Positions 41,858 to 52,100 of a stretch of 64,000 bases of DNA are shown one piece after another. Made by a program: the position numbers and the translations under genes. The notes under the pieces were generated by a model that was not told the origin of the DNA, searched no databases, and saw only the letters and a list, made by a program, of their open reading frames with translations. Position 1 is the first letter of the stretch. Each line of letters starts with the position of its first letter. The stretch spans positions 3,906,001-3,970,000 of the forward strand of contig NZ_CP170723.1 in assembly GCF_043099285.1 (NCBI RefSeq), read 5' to 3'. This stretch comes from Oryzobacter telluris. GTDB lineage: Bacteria; Actinomycetota; Actinomycetes; Actinomycetales; Dermatophilaceae.

Positions 41858-43318
41858 GTGAGAACCACACCCACGGCGGCTCTCGGGGCCGCGGCCCTGG
41901 CCGCGCTCGTCGGCCTGATCAGCACCCCGGCGGCCAGCGCCCAGGACGGCCGCGCCGCGGTCTCCGCCCACCTCGCCGACACCCTCGGGGACCTCTCCGG
42001 CGCCGAGCGCGCCGTCGTCATGGTCCACGGGACCAGCCTGGCCAAGGCCCGCGACGCCGTCGCCGCCGCAGGCCTGACCAAGACCTTCAGCTTCGACAGG
42101 ATCGGCGTCGTCGGCGCGGTCGGCACCGCCTCGCAGATCCAGGCCGTGCGCAGTGCGCCGGGCGTCACCTACGTCGAGGGCAACCAGCCGCTCTCCTTCT
42201 TCCAGGAGACCTCGAACACCGCGACCCGCGGCCTCGAGGCGACCCGCACCCTCACCGGCGCCGACGGCACCGCCCTCACCGGCACCGGCGTCAGCGTCGC
42301 GGTCATCGACTCCGGCGTCGACCCCACGCACCCCTACTTCAAGGAGCCCGACGGCTCGAGCGCCGTCGTCGCCAACCTCAAGACCGTGTGCGAGCCGCTC
42401 ACCGAGTCGGTCTGCACCGTGCAGCGCCTCCCCGGCACCGTCGACACCGACACCGCCTCGGCCGGCGGCCACGGCACCCACGTCAACGGCATCGTCGCGG
42501 GCAACCCGACGACCCTCACCGACGGCGGCAAGCTCCAGGGCGCGGCCCCGGGCGCGAAGCTCGTCTCCCTCTCCACCGGTGGCGGCCTGTTCATCATCGG
42601 CGCCGACGCCGCGCTGAACTGGGTCCTGGAGAACCACGCCGCTCCCTGTGGCGCGGGCGTCCCGGCGAGCACCTGCCCGCCGATCAAGGTCACGAACAAC
42701 TCGTACGGCCCGTCCGGCGGCGGCGCGTTCGACCCGAACTCCGCCACGGTCAAGCTCCAGCGCGAGCTCGTCAAGGCCGGCGTCGTCACGGTCTGGGCCA
42801 ACGGCAACGACGGTGGCGACGGCTCGACGAGCCTGTCGAACCCGCCCGGCATGGACCCGACCCCCGGCATCCTCTCGGTTGCCTCGTACTTCGACCAGGA
42901 CACCGGCACCCGTGACGGCACCGTCTCCGACTTCAGCTCGCGCGGCAAGCGCGGCGACCAGTCGACCTACCCGGACATCTCGGCCCCCGGCGAGAACATC
43001 ACCTCGTCGTGCCGCCTGTACCTGGCGATCTGCTCGACCGGCCTGGACCCCCGCAACGGCCCCGGCCCGCTCGACATCGGCACCTTCAATACGATCAGCG
43101 GCACCTCGATGGCCGCGCCGCACATCGCCGGCATCGTCGCCCAGCTGTTCCAGGCGAACCCGTCGGCGACCCCGGCGCAGGTCGAGACCGCGCTGAAGCA
43201 GACCGCGTACAAGTACACCAACGGCGCCGCCTACGAGGCGGGCGCGCTCGGCACCACGTCGTTCGACAAGGGCTACGGCCTCGTCGACATCGTCGCCGCG
43301 GCGAACGCGGTCCGCTGA
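41858..43318 (+). CDS. Secreted subtilisin-like serine peptidase (S8)
   Basis: A 486-residue preproprotein. Residues 1-28 are a signal peptide ending in ASA. An inhibitor-like propeptide follows (about 50-110). The catalytic domain has Asp151 in VAVIDSGVD, His205 in GGHGTHVNG, the oxyanion Asn in VTNNSYG and Ser417 in SGTSMAAPH. The GTG at 41858 follows GGAGGACG and gives the clear signal sequence. The 206-bp upstream gap holds GGAGGTAAAGGTTCCTCC and a TTACTCACGGGTAA site but no gene. A strong hairpin follows the stop. Confidence 0.92.
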   Translation: MRTTPTAALGAAALAALVGLISTPAASAQDGRAAVSAHLADTLGDLSGAERAVVMVHGTSLAKARDAVAAAGLTKTFSFDRIGVVGAVGTASQIQAVRSAPGVTYVEGNQPLSFFQETSNTATRGLEATRTLTGADGTALTGTGVSVAVIDSGVDPTHPYFKEPDGSSAVVANLKTVCEPLTESVCTVQRLPGTVDTDTASAGGHGTHVNGIVAGNPTTLTDGGKLQGAAPGAKLVSLSTGGGLFIIGADAALNWVLENHAAPCGAGVPASTCPPIKVTNNSYGPSGGGAFDPNSATVKLQRELVKAGVVTVWANGNDGGDGSTSLSNPPGMDPTPGILSVASYFDQDTGTRDGTVSDFSSRGKRGDQSTYPDISAPGENITSSCRLYLAICSTGLDPRNGPGPLDIGTFNTISGTSMAAPHIAGIVAQLFQANPSATPAQVETALKQTAYKYTNGAAYEAGALGTTSFDKGYGLVDIVAAANAVR

Positions 43319-43358
43319 CCCACGAGAAGGCGCTGACGCGCTGACCCACCCCCGCGGA

Positions 43359-43408
43359 CGAGAACGACCGCCCGGTCTTCAAGGGAGGACCGGGCGGTCG
43401 CCTTCTCG
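43359..43408. terminator. Long hairpin between the subtilase and dnaB
   Basis: GACCGCCCGGTC (43366-43377) pairs with GACCGGGCGGTC (43388-43399), and CGAGAA/TTCTCG extend the stem outside after a small internal loop. It lies between convergent genes and can serve both. Confidence 0.75.
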
Positions 43409-43448
43409 CAGGGGAGAGGTGCACCACCCCCGGCGTCGGGTGGGGCGG

Positions 43449-44822
43449 CTAGAAGCCGCCGTCGCGGGCCATGTTGTTGAACCGCGCGTAGTGGCCCTGG
43501 AAGGCCAGGACGATGTCCTTGGTGGGGCCGTTTCGGTGCTTGGCCACGATCACGTCGGCCTCGCCGTCGCGCTCGGGGTCGGAACGGTCCCGGTGGAGCA
43601 GGATGACGACGTCGGCATCCTGCTCGATGGAGCCTGATTCTCGCAGATCCGACATCTGGGGGCGCTTGTCGGTCCGCTGCTCGGGACCACGGTTGAGCTG
43701 GCTGATGGCGATGACCGGCACCTCCAGCTCCTTGGCCAGCAGCTTCAGCGCCCGCGAGAACTCCGCGACCTCCTGCTGGCGGGACTCGACCTTCTTGCCG
43801 GACGACATCAGCTGGAGGTAGTCGATGACGATGAGCTTGAGGTCGTGCTGCTGCTTGAGCCGGCGCGCCTTGGCCCGGATCTCCATCAGCGACATGTTCG
43901 GGCTGTCGTCGATGAAGAGGGGGCTGTCGGAGATCTTGCCCATGATGCGGGCCAGCTTGTTCCACTGGTCCTGGCTCTTCAGGCCCTTGCGCAGATCCTG
44001 GAGCTGGATGGTGGCCTCGGCCGCCAGGATGCGCATGGTGATCTCGGTGCGGCTCATCTCGAGCGAGAACACCGCCGCCGCCATCTTGTGCTTGATCGCG
44101 GCCGCCCGGACGATGTCGATGCCCAGCGTGGACTTGCCGACCGCGGGCCGGGCCGCGACGACGATCATCTGGCCCGGGTGGAGGCCGTTGGTCAGCTCGT
44201 CGAGCTCGATGAAGCCGGTGGGCACGCCGGTCATCTCGTCGGTGCGACCCGACGCCGCCTCGATCTCGGTGAGGGTGTCGTCGAGGATGTCGGCGAGCAC
44301 GTGGTAGTCCTCGCCGCCGCGCTTCTCGGCGACCGAGTACACCTCGGCCTGGGCGCGGTTGACGATGTCGTCGACGTCGCCCTCGCCCTGCGCGTAGCCC
44401 ATCTGGACGATGCGCGTGCCGGCCTCGACGAGGCGGCGCAGCACCGCGCGCTCGTGGACGATCTCGGCGTAGTACCCGGCGTTGGCGGCGGTGGGGACCG
44501 ACTGGATCAGCTGGTGGAGGTAGGCCTGCCCCCCGATGCGGGTGAGGTCGCCGCGCTTGCCGAGCTCGTCACCGACGGTGATGGCGTCGGCGGGCTCGCC
44601 CCGGCCGAAGAGGTCGAGGACGGCGTCGAAGATCAGCTCGTGCGCGGGCCGGTAGAAGTCGTGGCCCTTGACCGCCTCGAGGCTGTCGGCGATGGCGTCC
44701 TTGTTGATGAGCATCGAGCCGAGGACCGACTGCTCGGCGTGGAGGTCCTGCGGGGGGACGCGGTCGTCAGGGGGCCCGCCGGTGGCGCTGCCGAACGCCG
44801 TGCTGAGCTCCGCGATGGACAC
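43449..44822 (-). CDS. dnaB: Replicative DNA helicase DnaB
   Basis: A 457-residue hexameric helicase that unwinds DNA at the fork. The N-terminal domain (PPQDLHAEQSVLGSMLINKD) binds primase. The RecA-like domain has the Walker A sequence RPAVGKST, Walker B LIVIDYLQLM, and QLNRGPEQR and SGSIEQDADVV near the end. No intein interrupts it, although inteins are common at the Walker A site in actinobacterial dnaB genes. The GTG at 44822 follows AAGGGG. DnaA-box-like sequences occur 180-350 bp upstream. Confidence 0.97.
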   Translation of the reverse strand: MSIAELSTAFGSATGGPPDDRVPPQDLHAEQSVLGSMLINKDAIADSLEAVKGHDFYRPAHELIFDAVLDLFGRGEPADAITVGDELGKRGDLTRIGGQAYLHQLIQSVPTAANAGYYAEIVHERAVLRRLVEAGTRIVQMGYAQGEGDVDDIVNRAQAEVYSVAEKRGGEDYHVLADILDDTLTEIEAASGRTDEMTGVPTGFIELDELTNGLHPGQMIVVAARPAVGKSTLGIDIVRAAAIKHKMAAAVFSLEMSRTEITMRILAAEATIQLQDLRKGLKSQDQWNKLARIMGKISDSPLFIDDSPNMSLMEIRAKARRLKQQHDLKLIVIDYLQLMSSGKKVESRQQEVAEFSRALKLLAKELEVPVIAISQLNRGPEQRTDKRPQMSDLRESGSIEQDADVVILLHRDRSDPERDGEADVIVAKHRNGPTKDIVLAFQGHYARFNNMARDGGF

Positions 44823-45336
44823 GTGCAACCCCTTCGGTCCGGCTCGTGCCGGGTCGTCCTGCCTGGTGCCGGGCCGGGACCGCGAGCCCTCGAGGAGAAC
44901 CACACCAGAGACCACCGACAGCCCGCCTGCCGAGTCACCGTAAGCGCATCCCGACACCCACACCAAGCCCAACCGACAACATCGGCCGAACGGCTGTGCA
45001 CAGCGTGTGGACAACCTGGGGAAAACCGCCGGTGACGATGTGCACACTCGGTGGACAACCCTGTGGACCCACTGACGCGACCCCCGTCATCAGGGCTGTG
45101 ACCTGCACGTTCACCGTCCACGGCATGTGGAGCGAAGAAAGTTTCGGCGTGTCGGATGTCCACATGAGGGCATCCACCGATCGGCTGCACCAGGGGTGCG
45201 GAGGGCGCAACCACCACCGTGGCGAAAGCGCTCTCACCGACCGCGGGCGCCACCCCCCTCCGGGGCGCCGGCCACCCCCCCGTCCGGGGTGCCGGTCATC
45301 CCCTTCGGGGCCTGACGCAGCCCCCTGGCCGGAGGG
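44823..45336. other. 514-bp gene-free region upstream of dnaB with DnaA-box-like sequences and small hairpins
   Basis: No credible gene is visible. TGTGGACAA at 45006-45014 is the complement of a perfect actinobacterial DnaA box (TTGTCCACA). GGTGGACAA (45050-45058) and ATGTCCACA (45156-45164) each differ at one base. CTGGGGAAAAC lies beside the first. At about 45243-45312 three small hairpins of the form CCCC-loop-GGGG follow each other, probably ending transcription of the DUF2277 gene. The base composition between 44940 and 45200 is less GC-rich than the flanks. No dnaA or dnaN is present, so I do not call it an origin. Confidence 0.6.
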
Positions 45337-45612
45337 TCAGCCGGTGCGCCCGTAGCGCTCCGCGGAGCGCGCCCGGGCCTTGGCCGCCTCGACCTCGCGG
45401 TCCTTCGGCGGGGCCGTGGTGACGAGCTTCTCCAGCAGGTGCTCGACGACGTGCGCGATCTCGTGCACGGCCTCGTCGAACGCCTCCTGGTTGGCCGCCG
45501 ACGGCTTCGTGGAGCCGCTGACCTTGCGGACGAACTGGAGGGCGGCGGCGTGGACCTCGTCGTCGCTCGCCGGGGGGTCGAAGTTGTGGAGCTGGCGGAT
45601 GTTGCGGCACAT
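45337..45612 (-). CDS. DUF2277 family protein
   Basis: A 91-residue protein beginning MCRNIRQLHNFDPPASDDEV, the conserved opening of DUF2277. The remainder is helical (VHAAALQFVRKVSG, EAFDEAVHEIAHVVEHLLEK). The two conserved features are the N-terminal Cys and the HEIAHVVEHLL helix; no function has been established. TACCGT lies six bases before the ATG, indicating a leaderless transcript. It is transcribed away from the acetyl-CoA hydrolase gene. Confidence 0.88.
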   Translation of the reverse strand: MCRNIRQLHNFDPPASDDEVHAAALQFVRKVSGSTKPSAANQEAFDEAVHEIAHVVEHLLEKLVTTAPPKDREVEAAKARARSAERYGRTG

Positions 45613-45618
45613 GCCTCC

Positions 45619-45624
45619 ACGGTA
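45619..45624 (-). promoter_or_regulatory. -10 element of a probable leaderless transcript (DUF2277 gene)
   Basis: TACCGT on the minus strand followed by GGAGGC and the ATG. The GGAGGC could also be read as a very close ribosome site, but it would touch the start codon. Confidence 0.4.
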
Positions 45625-45716
45625 GGCCGCACCCCCGACCTCGTGCCCGACATGCGCGGGTGAGGTGAGCCGACCCTCAGCGGCGCCGCACCGGCATCCG
45701 GAGAATGATGGGCGCC

Positions 45717-46943
45717 ATGAGGACGGTCTCCCTGGACGAGCTCGGTCGGTTCTTCGCCTCGCTCCCCGGCAGCCCGCGGGTGGTCTTCTCGGGGAACATG
45801 GCGCTGCCGTGGGAGGCCCTGCGCGCGCTCGATGCCGCCCGCGAGACCTACACCGTCCACGCCCTCAACGCCCCCGCCGGCCTCCCCGACCGCGAGGGCG
45901 TCACCGCCGAGACGTGCTTCGTCGGCCCGGGCATGCGGCGCCACCGAGGGCTCTCCTACGTGCCCAGCCGGCTCTCCCTCGTCCCGGTGCTGCTGCAGCG
46001 GCGGCTGCCGCCGGACGTCGTCGTCCTGCACTGCGCCCCGCCGCGCGACGGGCTGCTGAGCCTGGGCGTCGAGGTCAACGTCCTGCCCGCGGCCATCGAG
46101 GCCTGCCGGGCCCGTTCGGGGCGGGTCGTCGCCGTCGTCAACGACCGGATGCCGTACACCTACGGCGACGCGCAGGTGCCGGTCGAGGCCGTCGACCTCG
46201 CCGTGGAGGTCTCCGGCCCGCTCCCGACCCACGCGCCCACCGCCCCCGACGAGGCGAGCCGGGTCATCGGCGACCGGGTCGCCGAGCGGGTCCCCGACGG
46301 CGCGACCCTCCAGGCCGGCATCGGCGCGGTCCCCGACGCCACCCTCGCCGCGCTCACCGGCCGCTGCGGCCTGCGGGTGTGGACCGAGATGTTCTCCGAC
46401 GGCGTCCTGGCCCTGGACCGCGTCGGCGCGCTCGACCCCGACCACCCGCTCACCGCGTCGTTCCTCTTCGGGTCGCAGGAGCTCTACGACTGGCTCGACG
46501 GCAACCACCGCGTGCGGATGATGCGCACCGAGCACACCAACGACCCCGGCCTCATCGCCCAGCAGCGCGCGATGACCTCGGTCAACACCGCGCTCGAGGT
46601 CGACCTGTTCGGCCAGGCCAACGCCTCGCGCATCGACGCCCGCATCCACTCCGGCTTCGGCGGGCAGACCGACTTCGTCGTCGGGGCGCTGCACTCCCCC
46701 GGCGGCCAGGCCTTCATCGCGCTGCGCTCGTGGCACCCGAAGGCCGACGTCTCCACGGTCGTCCCGCTCCTCGACGAGCCCGTGACGAGCTTCCAGCAGA
46801 GCGCCGTCGTCACCGAGCACGGCGTCGCCGAGCTGTTCGGCTACGACCAGCGCGCCCAGGCGCGCCACCTCATCGAGGACGCCGCGCACCCGAGGGTCCG
46901 CGACGAGCTGTGGGAGGAAGCGGCCCACCTCGGGCTCGCCTGA
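45717..46943 (+). CDS. Acetyl-CoA hydrolase/CoA-transferase family protein
   Basis: A 408-residue family I CoA-transferase-like enzyme. LQAGIGAVPDATL (about 200-212) and VWTEMFSDGVL (about 225-235) flank the glutamate that forms the CoA thioester intermediate. GFGGQTDFVVGA and TEHGVAELFG are later family blocks. It would transfer CoA between acetate-like and short acids or hydrolyse acyl-CoA; 4-hydroxybutyrate CoA-transferases are close relatives. The start is uncertain: in-frame ATGs occur at 45705, 45708 and 45717. The last gives the family-like N-terminus and a -10-like AATGAT seven bases upstream. Confidence 0.85.
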   Translation: MRTVSLDELGRFFASLPGSPRVVFSGNMALPWEALRALDAARETYTVHALNAPAGLPDREGVTAETCFVGPGMRRHRGLSYVPSRLSLVPVLLQRRLPPDVVVLHCAPPRDGLLSLGVEVNVLPAAIEACRARSGRVVAVVNDRMPYTYGDAQVPVEAVDLAVEVSGPLPTHAPTAPDEASRVIGDRVAERVPDGATLQAGIGAVPDATLAALTGRCGLRVWTEMFSDGVLALDRVGALDPDHPLTASFLFGSQELYDWLDGNHRVRMMRTEHTNDPGLIAQQRAMTSVNTALEVDLFGQANASRIDARIHSGFGGQTDFVVGALHSPGGQAFIALRSWHPKADVSTVVPLLDEPVTSFQQSAVVTEHGVAELFGYDQRAQARHLIEDAAHPRVRDELWEEAAHLGLA

Positions 46944-46959
46944 CCGGCACGATGATCGG

Positions 46960-47685
46960 ATGACGACGCCGCCCACCCGTCCCGACGACCCGCCGCTCGC
47001 CGCGGCCGTCCGCGCCGCCCTCACCGGGGTGGGACACCCCGACCGCGCCCTGGCCCAGCAGGCGTACATGAAGTCGGCCCTGCCGTACCGCGGCCTCACC
47101 AGCCCCGAGCTGCGCACCCTCCTGCGGCCGCTGCTGGCCGACCCGAGGCTGGCGCCGCGGGACCGCTCCGAGTGGGTGAGGTCCGTGCGGGCCCTGTGGG
47201 ACGACCCGGAGGTGCGCGAGGAGCGCTACGCGGCCGTCGCCGTGGCCGGGCACCGGGCGGCGCGGCCCTGGCAGGACCCCGAGGCGCTCGGGCTGTACCG
47301 GCACCTCGTGGAGACCGGGGCGTGGTGGGACCTCGTCGACGGCATCGCCCCCGACCTCGTCGGCCCGATCCTGCTGTCGCACCGGGAGGTCGTCGACCCC
47401 GTCATCCGCGAGTGGGCGGTCGACGACCACCTCTGGGTGCGGCGGGCGGCCGTCATCGCGCAGCTGAAGCACCGCACCGACACCGACACCGGGCTTCTCG
47501 CCGACGTCCTCGACGCCAACCTCGAGGACTCCCTCCACGGCCGGGAGTTCTTCGTCCGCAAGGCCGTCGGCTGGGCGCTGCGCCAGTACGCCCGCACCGA
47601 CCCGGCGTGGGTCAGCACCTACGTCTCCACCCGCGGCGCCCGCCTCTCCGGCCTCTCCCGCCGCGAGGCCCTCAAGCACCTGTAG
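46960..47685 (+). CDS. DNA alkylation repair protein, AlkD-like
   Basis: A 241-residue all-helical protein with HEAT-like repeats of the AlkC/AlkD glycosylase family. Recognisable blocks are AYMKSALPYRGLTSPELR, LVETGAWWDLVDGIAP, VIREWAVDDHLWVRRAAVI and EFFVRKAVGWALRQYARTDP. The family excises bulky alkylated bases without flipping them; the WWDLVD segment holds its key aromatic and acidic residues. CACGAT six bases before the ATG fits a leaderless promoter. It lies 16 bp after the CoA-hydrolase gene. Confidence 0.88.
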   Translation: MTTPPTRPDDPPLAAAVRAALTGVGHPDRALAQQAYMKSALPYRGLTSPELRTLLRPLLADPRLAPRDRSEWVRSVRALWDDPEVREERYAAVAVAGHRAARPWQDPEALGLYRHLVETGAWWDLVDGIAPDLVGPILLSHREVVDPVIREWAVDDHLWVRRAAVIAQLKHRTDTDTGLLADVLDANLEDSLHGREFFVRKAVGWALRQYARTDPAWVSTYVSTRGARLSGLSRREALKHL

Positions 47686-47756
47686 GTCCGCCCACCAGCC
47701 GGACCGCGGGTGATCCGGTCCCCGCTGGGGCGCCCGCCTCTGGAACAGTGCCGGGG

Positions 47757-49112
47757 GTGGAGGACCGCACGGGGAGCCAGCACCGCGAGGTGCTGCGCCT
47801 GGCCGTCCCCGCGTTCCTCGCCCTCGTCGCCGAGCCGCTCTTCCTCCTCGCCGACGCCGCCATCGTGGGGCGCCTCGGAGTCGCGCCCCTGGCCGGGCTC
47901 GGTGTCGCGAGCGCGGTGCTGCTCACCGCGGCGAACGTCTTCGTCTTCCTCGCCTACGGCACGACGGCGGTGGTCGCCCGCCAGCTCGGCGCCGGCTCGC
48001 GGGCCGGGGCGATCTCGGCGGGCATCGACGGCACCTGGCTGGCCGTCCTCCTCGGCACGGTCACGGCGGCGGTCGTCGCCCTGGCCGCCGACCCGGTCTG
48101 CCGCCTCTTCGGTGCCTCCGAGGCGGCCCTCGACAACGCGGTCACCTACCTGCGGATCTCCACCCTCGGTATCCCCGCGATGCTCGTCGTCCTCGCCACC
48201 ACCGGCGTGCTGCGCGGCCTGCAGGACACCCGGACCCCGCTGCTCGCGGCAATCGGGGGCTTCGGCACCAACGTCGCGCTCAACCTGTGGTTCGTCCACG
48301 GGCTCCACTGGGGCATCGCCGGTTCCGCGTGGGGCACCGTCATCGCCCAGACCGGGATGGCCGTGGCCCTCGTCGTCGTGCTCGTCCGGTACGCGAGGCG
48401 CACCTCGGTGGCGCTTCGCGCGCACCCGGGGCGCGTCATCGCCGCGGCCCGCGGCGGGGTGCCGCTGCTCGTGCGGACCCTCGCGCTGCGCGCCGTCCTC
48501 CTCGTGACGACGTGGGTCGCCGCCGGCCTCGGCGACGTCCCGCTCGCGGCGTACCAGGTGACCGCGACCATCTGGACCTTCCTCACCTTCATGCTCGACG
48601 CCCTCGCCATCGCCGCGCAGGCCCTCACCGGCCGGGCCCTGGGCGCGGGCCAGCTCGACCGCACCCGCGACGCCACCACCCTGATGGTGCGGTGGGGACT
48701 GCTCGTCGGGATCGTCCTCGGCGTGCTCGTCCTCCTCGTGCGCCCCTTCGTCGGACCGCTGTTCACGCCGGATGCCGCGGTGCAGGCCGCCATCGCGGGC
48801 GGGCTCCTCGTCGTCGCCCTGGGGCAGCCGCTGTCGGGGTTCGTCTTCGTCGTCGACGGGGTCCTCATCGGGGCCGGGGACGGCGTGTGGCTGGCCCGGG
48901 CGATGGCGATCGTCCTCGTCGCGTACCTTCCGGTCGTGCTCGCGGTGCACCTCGCGGGCGACTGGCTGCTCGACGGCGGGTCACGCACCGGCCAGGTCAA
49001 CGCCGTGATGTGGCTCTGGATCGCCTTCACCGCGTTCATGTCCGTGCGCGGCGCCCTGATGTGGGGCCGGGTGCGCACCGACCGGTGGATGGTCACCGGC
49101 GCCACCCGCTGA
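47757..49112 (+). CDS. MATE-family efflux transporter, DinF-like
   Basis: A 451-residue protein with twelve hydrophobic helices in two related halves (first half begins LRLAVPAFLALVAEPLFLLAD, second begins GGVPLLVRTLALRAVLLV). The PLFLLADAAIVGRLG sequence is typical of the DinF branch. These proteins export cationic drugs or metabolites using proton or sodium gradients. The GTG at 47757 has AACAGT seven bases upstream; an in-frame GTG at 47748 is possible. DinF-like genes often lie near dnaB in actinobacteria, as here. Confidence 0.9.
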   Translation: MEDRTGSQHREVLRLAVPAFLALVAEPLFLLADAAIVGRLGVAPLAGLGVASAVLLTAANVFVFLAYGTTAVVARQLGAGSRAGAISAGIDGTWLAVLLGTVTAAVVALAADPVCRLFGASEAALDNAVTYLRISTLGIPAMLVVLATTGVLRGLQDTRTPLLAAIGGFGTNVALNLWFVHGLHWGIAGSAWGTVIAQTGMAVALVVVLVRYARRTSVALRAHPGRVIAAARGGVPLLVRTLALRAVLLVTTWVAAGLGDVPLAAYQVTATIWTFLTFMLDALAIAAQALTGRALGAGQLDRTRDATTLMVRWGLLVGIVLGVLVLLVRPFVGPLFTPDAAVQAAIAGGLLVVALGQPLSGFVFVVDGVLIGAGDGVWLARAMAIVLVAYLPVVLAVHLAGDWLLDGGSRTGQVNAVMWLWIAFTAFMSVRGALMWGRVRTDRWMVTGATR

Positions 49113-49121
49113 CCCCCAACG

Positions 49122-49161
49122 CACCGGACCCCGCGACCAGAGGTGGTCGCGGGGTCCGGTG
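49122..49161. terminator. Bidirectional hairpin between MATE and subtilase genes
   Basis: Perfect 18-bp arms (49122-49139 and 49144-49161) around a GAGG loop, between two convergent stops. This is the most stable-looking hairpin in the window. Confidence 0.85.
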
Positions 49162-49177
49162 GTGGAGCGGTGGTGCG

Positions 49178-52100
49178 TTACGGCGTGACGCCACCGATGA
49201 GGACCGAACCGGTCCCGAGCACGGCGCCGGCGTCGGAGACGACCTTCATCTCACCGAACAGCTGGCGACCGGCCTCCGGCGCGGTCTTGGCCGTGACCGA
49301 CCCGTTCACCACGGTGGACGCGCCGGGGGCGAGGTCCACGCTGGCGGACGGGACGGTGACCTCACCCAGGGCCGACGAGAAGAACACGTCGAGGTAGTCG
49401 TACTGGGTGGAGCCCGACGGCACCGCGTACCCGTCGACCTCGACGGTGTACGTCCCGGCGGCGGGGGCGTTGATCGTCACCGACTCCTCGGAGTCGCCGT
49501 CGGCCGAGCGGCCGACCTCGACACCCGCAGAGTTGAAGACGTACAGGTCCAGGTCCGCGCCGAGGTCGGACGTGCCACCGATGGTCGCCGTGAACTTCTC
49601 GGCGCCCGCCGGGACGGTCACCTCGAAGTCCTGCACGTCGTGGTCGGCGATCGTCTTGCGCTCGGAGAGAGCGCTCCCGAGGTTGCCACCCTTCGGCGTG
49701 ACCGAGACCGCGCCGAAGTCGTTGGTGACGGTCCACGAGACCGGGGAGGGGACGTTGGCCTTGACCGACGGCAGCGTCTGCGACGCCGGGTCGACGGTCA
49801 CGCCCTGGACGGCGGCCTTGAGCTGGTAGGCGTTGTCGAGGGTCGGGGTCGTGCGACGAGCCTCGACCTCGAGCTCCCAGATGCCGGGCAGCGGGTTCGC
49901 GTAGGCACGCGAGGTGGCGTTGCAGCCCCCGTTGTCACGGTTGGTGAAGCAGACCGTGGACGCCGTGGACTCGACGGGCACGCCGTACGGGTTGATGGCG
50001 ATCCAGCGCACCTGGCTGCCGGCGGCGACGCCGGACAGGTTGACCTGCAGGGCCTTGGCGCCCTCCGGGACCGTCACGAAGAACTTCTTCGTGAGGTTGC
50101 GCTCGACACTGCCCGACTGGCTCTTCGCGTACGACGGCGCGACGAGGTCGTTGGACAGCACGACGGTGAGCAGCACCCGCTGGTCGACGACCGGGGTCGC
50201 CGGGTCGTCGATCTCGAGGATCGCCGAGTGGGCACCCGGGGTGCTCGTGCGCGCCTTGACCGGGATGTCGACCGACCCGCCCTTGGGCATCGGGCGGCTG
50301 GTGGTCGGGAGCGAGAACGTGCCGTCGTTGCCGACGAGGCGGAGGTTGTGCTTCACCGTGCCGGACTTGCCGGACGTGCGGACCGCCTTGACCACGTAGG
50401 TCTTGTTCTCACCCGAGATCTGGCCACCGTTGGCCGAGTCACAGCGGTTGTAGACGCCGGTGCCACGGTCGGGGGTCGCGAGGAAGTCCGAGATCGGCGT
50501 GCACACCGGCGCGTCGATCGTGATGTCCTGCGCGGCCGGCTTGGCCTTGAGCAGCGTCCACGCGCCGGGGATGTCGACCTGGCCGGCACCCTGACCGATC
50601 GCCTCGATGCCCTTGACGAAGTCCGCCGAGGAGTAGAGGGAGTCACGGATCTGGCGCGTGGTCACCTGGACGTTGCTGGCCTTGGCGGCCGAGAGGAGCA
50701 GCGCGATGCCGCCCGCGGTCTGCGGGGACGCCATCGAGGTGCCGTTGAACATCGCGTAGCCCGGCGGAAGCGAGTAGCCGGCCTCGGCCACGGGGCCACC
50801 CGGCTGCCAGGTCGGGATCGACGAGATCGCCGAGCCCGGGGCCATGACGTTGGGCTTGAACCCGCCGTCCTCACGCGGACCGCGCGAGGAGTAGTTGTGC
50901 AGGTTCAGCGGGCTCGAGACGTCGGCGCCGTAGTTCGACTTCCAGGTCTCCTTGGTGATGGAGGACGCGACGCTGACGACCTTGGAGGCGACCGAGGGGT
51001 CACCGATCGTGTTGACGCCCGGGCCGCTGTTGCCCGCCGAGATGACGAGCTGGACGCCACCGTCGATCAGGTTGTCGTACAGGGCGGCTCGCGCGTTGTT
51101 GCCGTCGTTGAGGGCCGGTAGGCCACCGATCGACATGTTGATGACGTCGACGCCGCGGTTCGTCGCGAGGTCGACCATGCCGTCGCTCAGCGCGACGGCG
51201 GTGCAGCCGCCACCCCACGAGCAGGCGCGCGAGGAGACGATCTTGGCGCCGGGCGCCTGGCCGTCCATCTCGCCACCGAAGAGGCTGTTCGCGGCGGCGA
51301 TGCCGGCGACGTGCGTGCCGTGGGCGGCCTCGACGACGCCGATGTTGACGAAGTCGGCGGTGCCGGGCAGGCCGGCGGGAGCCAGGCTGACGTCCTCGCG
51401 GTACTCGACGACGAAGGGCATCGACTCGGCGATCGCGGTGGCCGGGTTGTCGGTGCCGAAGTGGCCGACGTCGAACTTCTCCTTGTACGGACGCATCTTC
51501 TCGGCGTCCGTGAACTTCTGGTCCTGGTTGGCGTCGACCCAGATGTCGTGGCTCGCCTCGTCGTAGAGGATGCCCCAGCGGTCGGTGGTGTCACCATCGC
51601 GGTTGAAGTCGCCGCCGGCCTCGTCGGTGGCCGAGATGCTCTCGGAGACCCGGTTGAACTTGAACGACCCGGACCGGGGAGCGGTCCAGGTGCCGGCGTT
51701 GGTGACGGTGAACGTCGGGGTCGCGTTGACCGTGGTGATCATCGCGCGCCACGAGCCGTCGCCCTCGAGCAGCGGGTCGGTGCTGGTGACCCAGTCGACG
51801 ATCTTGCGCTCGCCGGTGGAGGTCTTCTGCAGCGCCGGGTGGTCGAGGTCGACACCGGAGTCGAGGATGCCGATGGTGATGCCGCGGCCGTCCCAGGCCG
51901 GGTGGGCCGTCTTGAAGTCGATCGACCCGGTGTCGCGGGTCGGCATGTACGGGTTGTCGTCCGGCGTGCCCGCGCCGGGACCGGCGGCAGCCACGGAGGC
52001 CGAACCGGCGCCGAGGCCCTCCGGCTTCGGCAGCGGGATGGACTCGTTGAGGTCCACCGCGAGGACGGAAGAGGACTTGGCGATCGCGTCGACCTTGCCC

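Noticed and set aside
44940..45170. Chromosomal origin of replication
   Set aside because: Only one perfect and two imperfect DnaA boxes are visible, and dnaA, dnaN, rpmH and parAB are absent from the neighbourhood.
45221..45240. LacI/cre-like sequence TGGCGAAAGCGCTCTCA
   Set aside because: It resembles the TGAAAGCGCTTTCA operator form, but no sugar gene or LacI regulator is near, and one imperfect match is not evidence.
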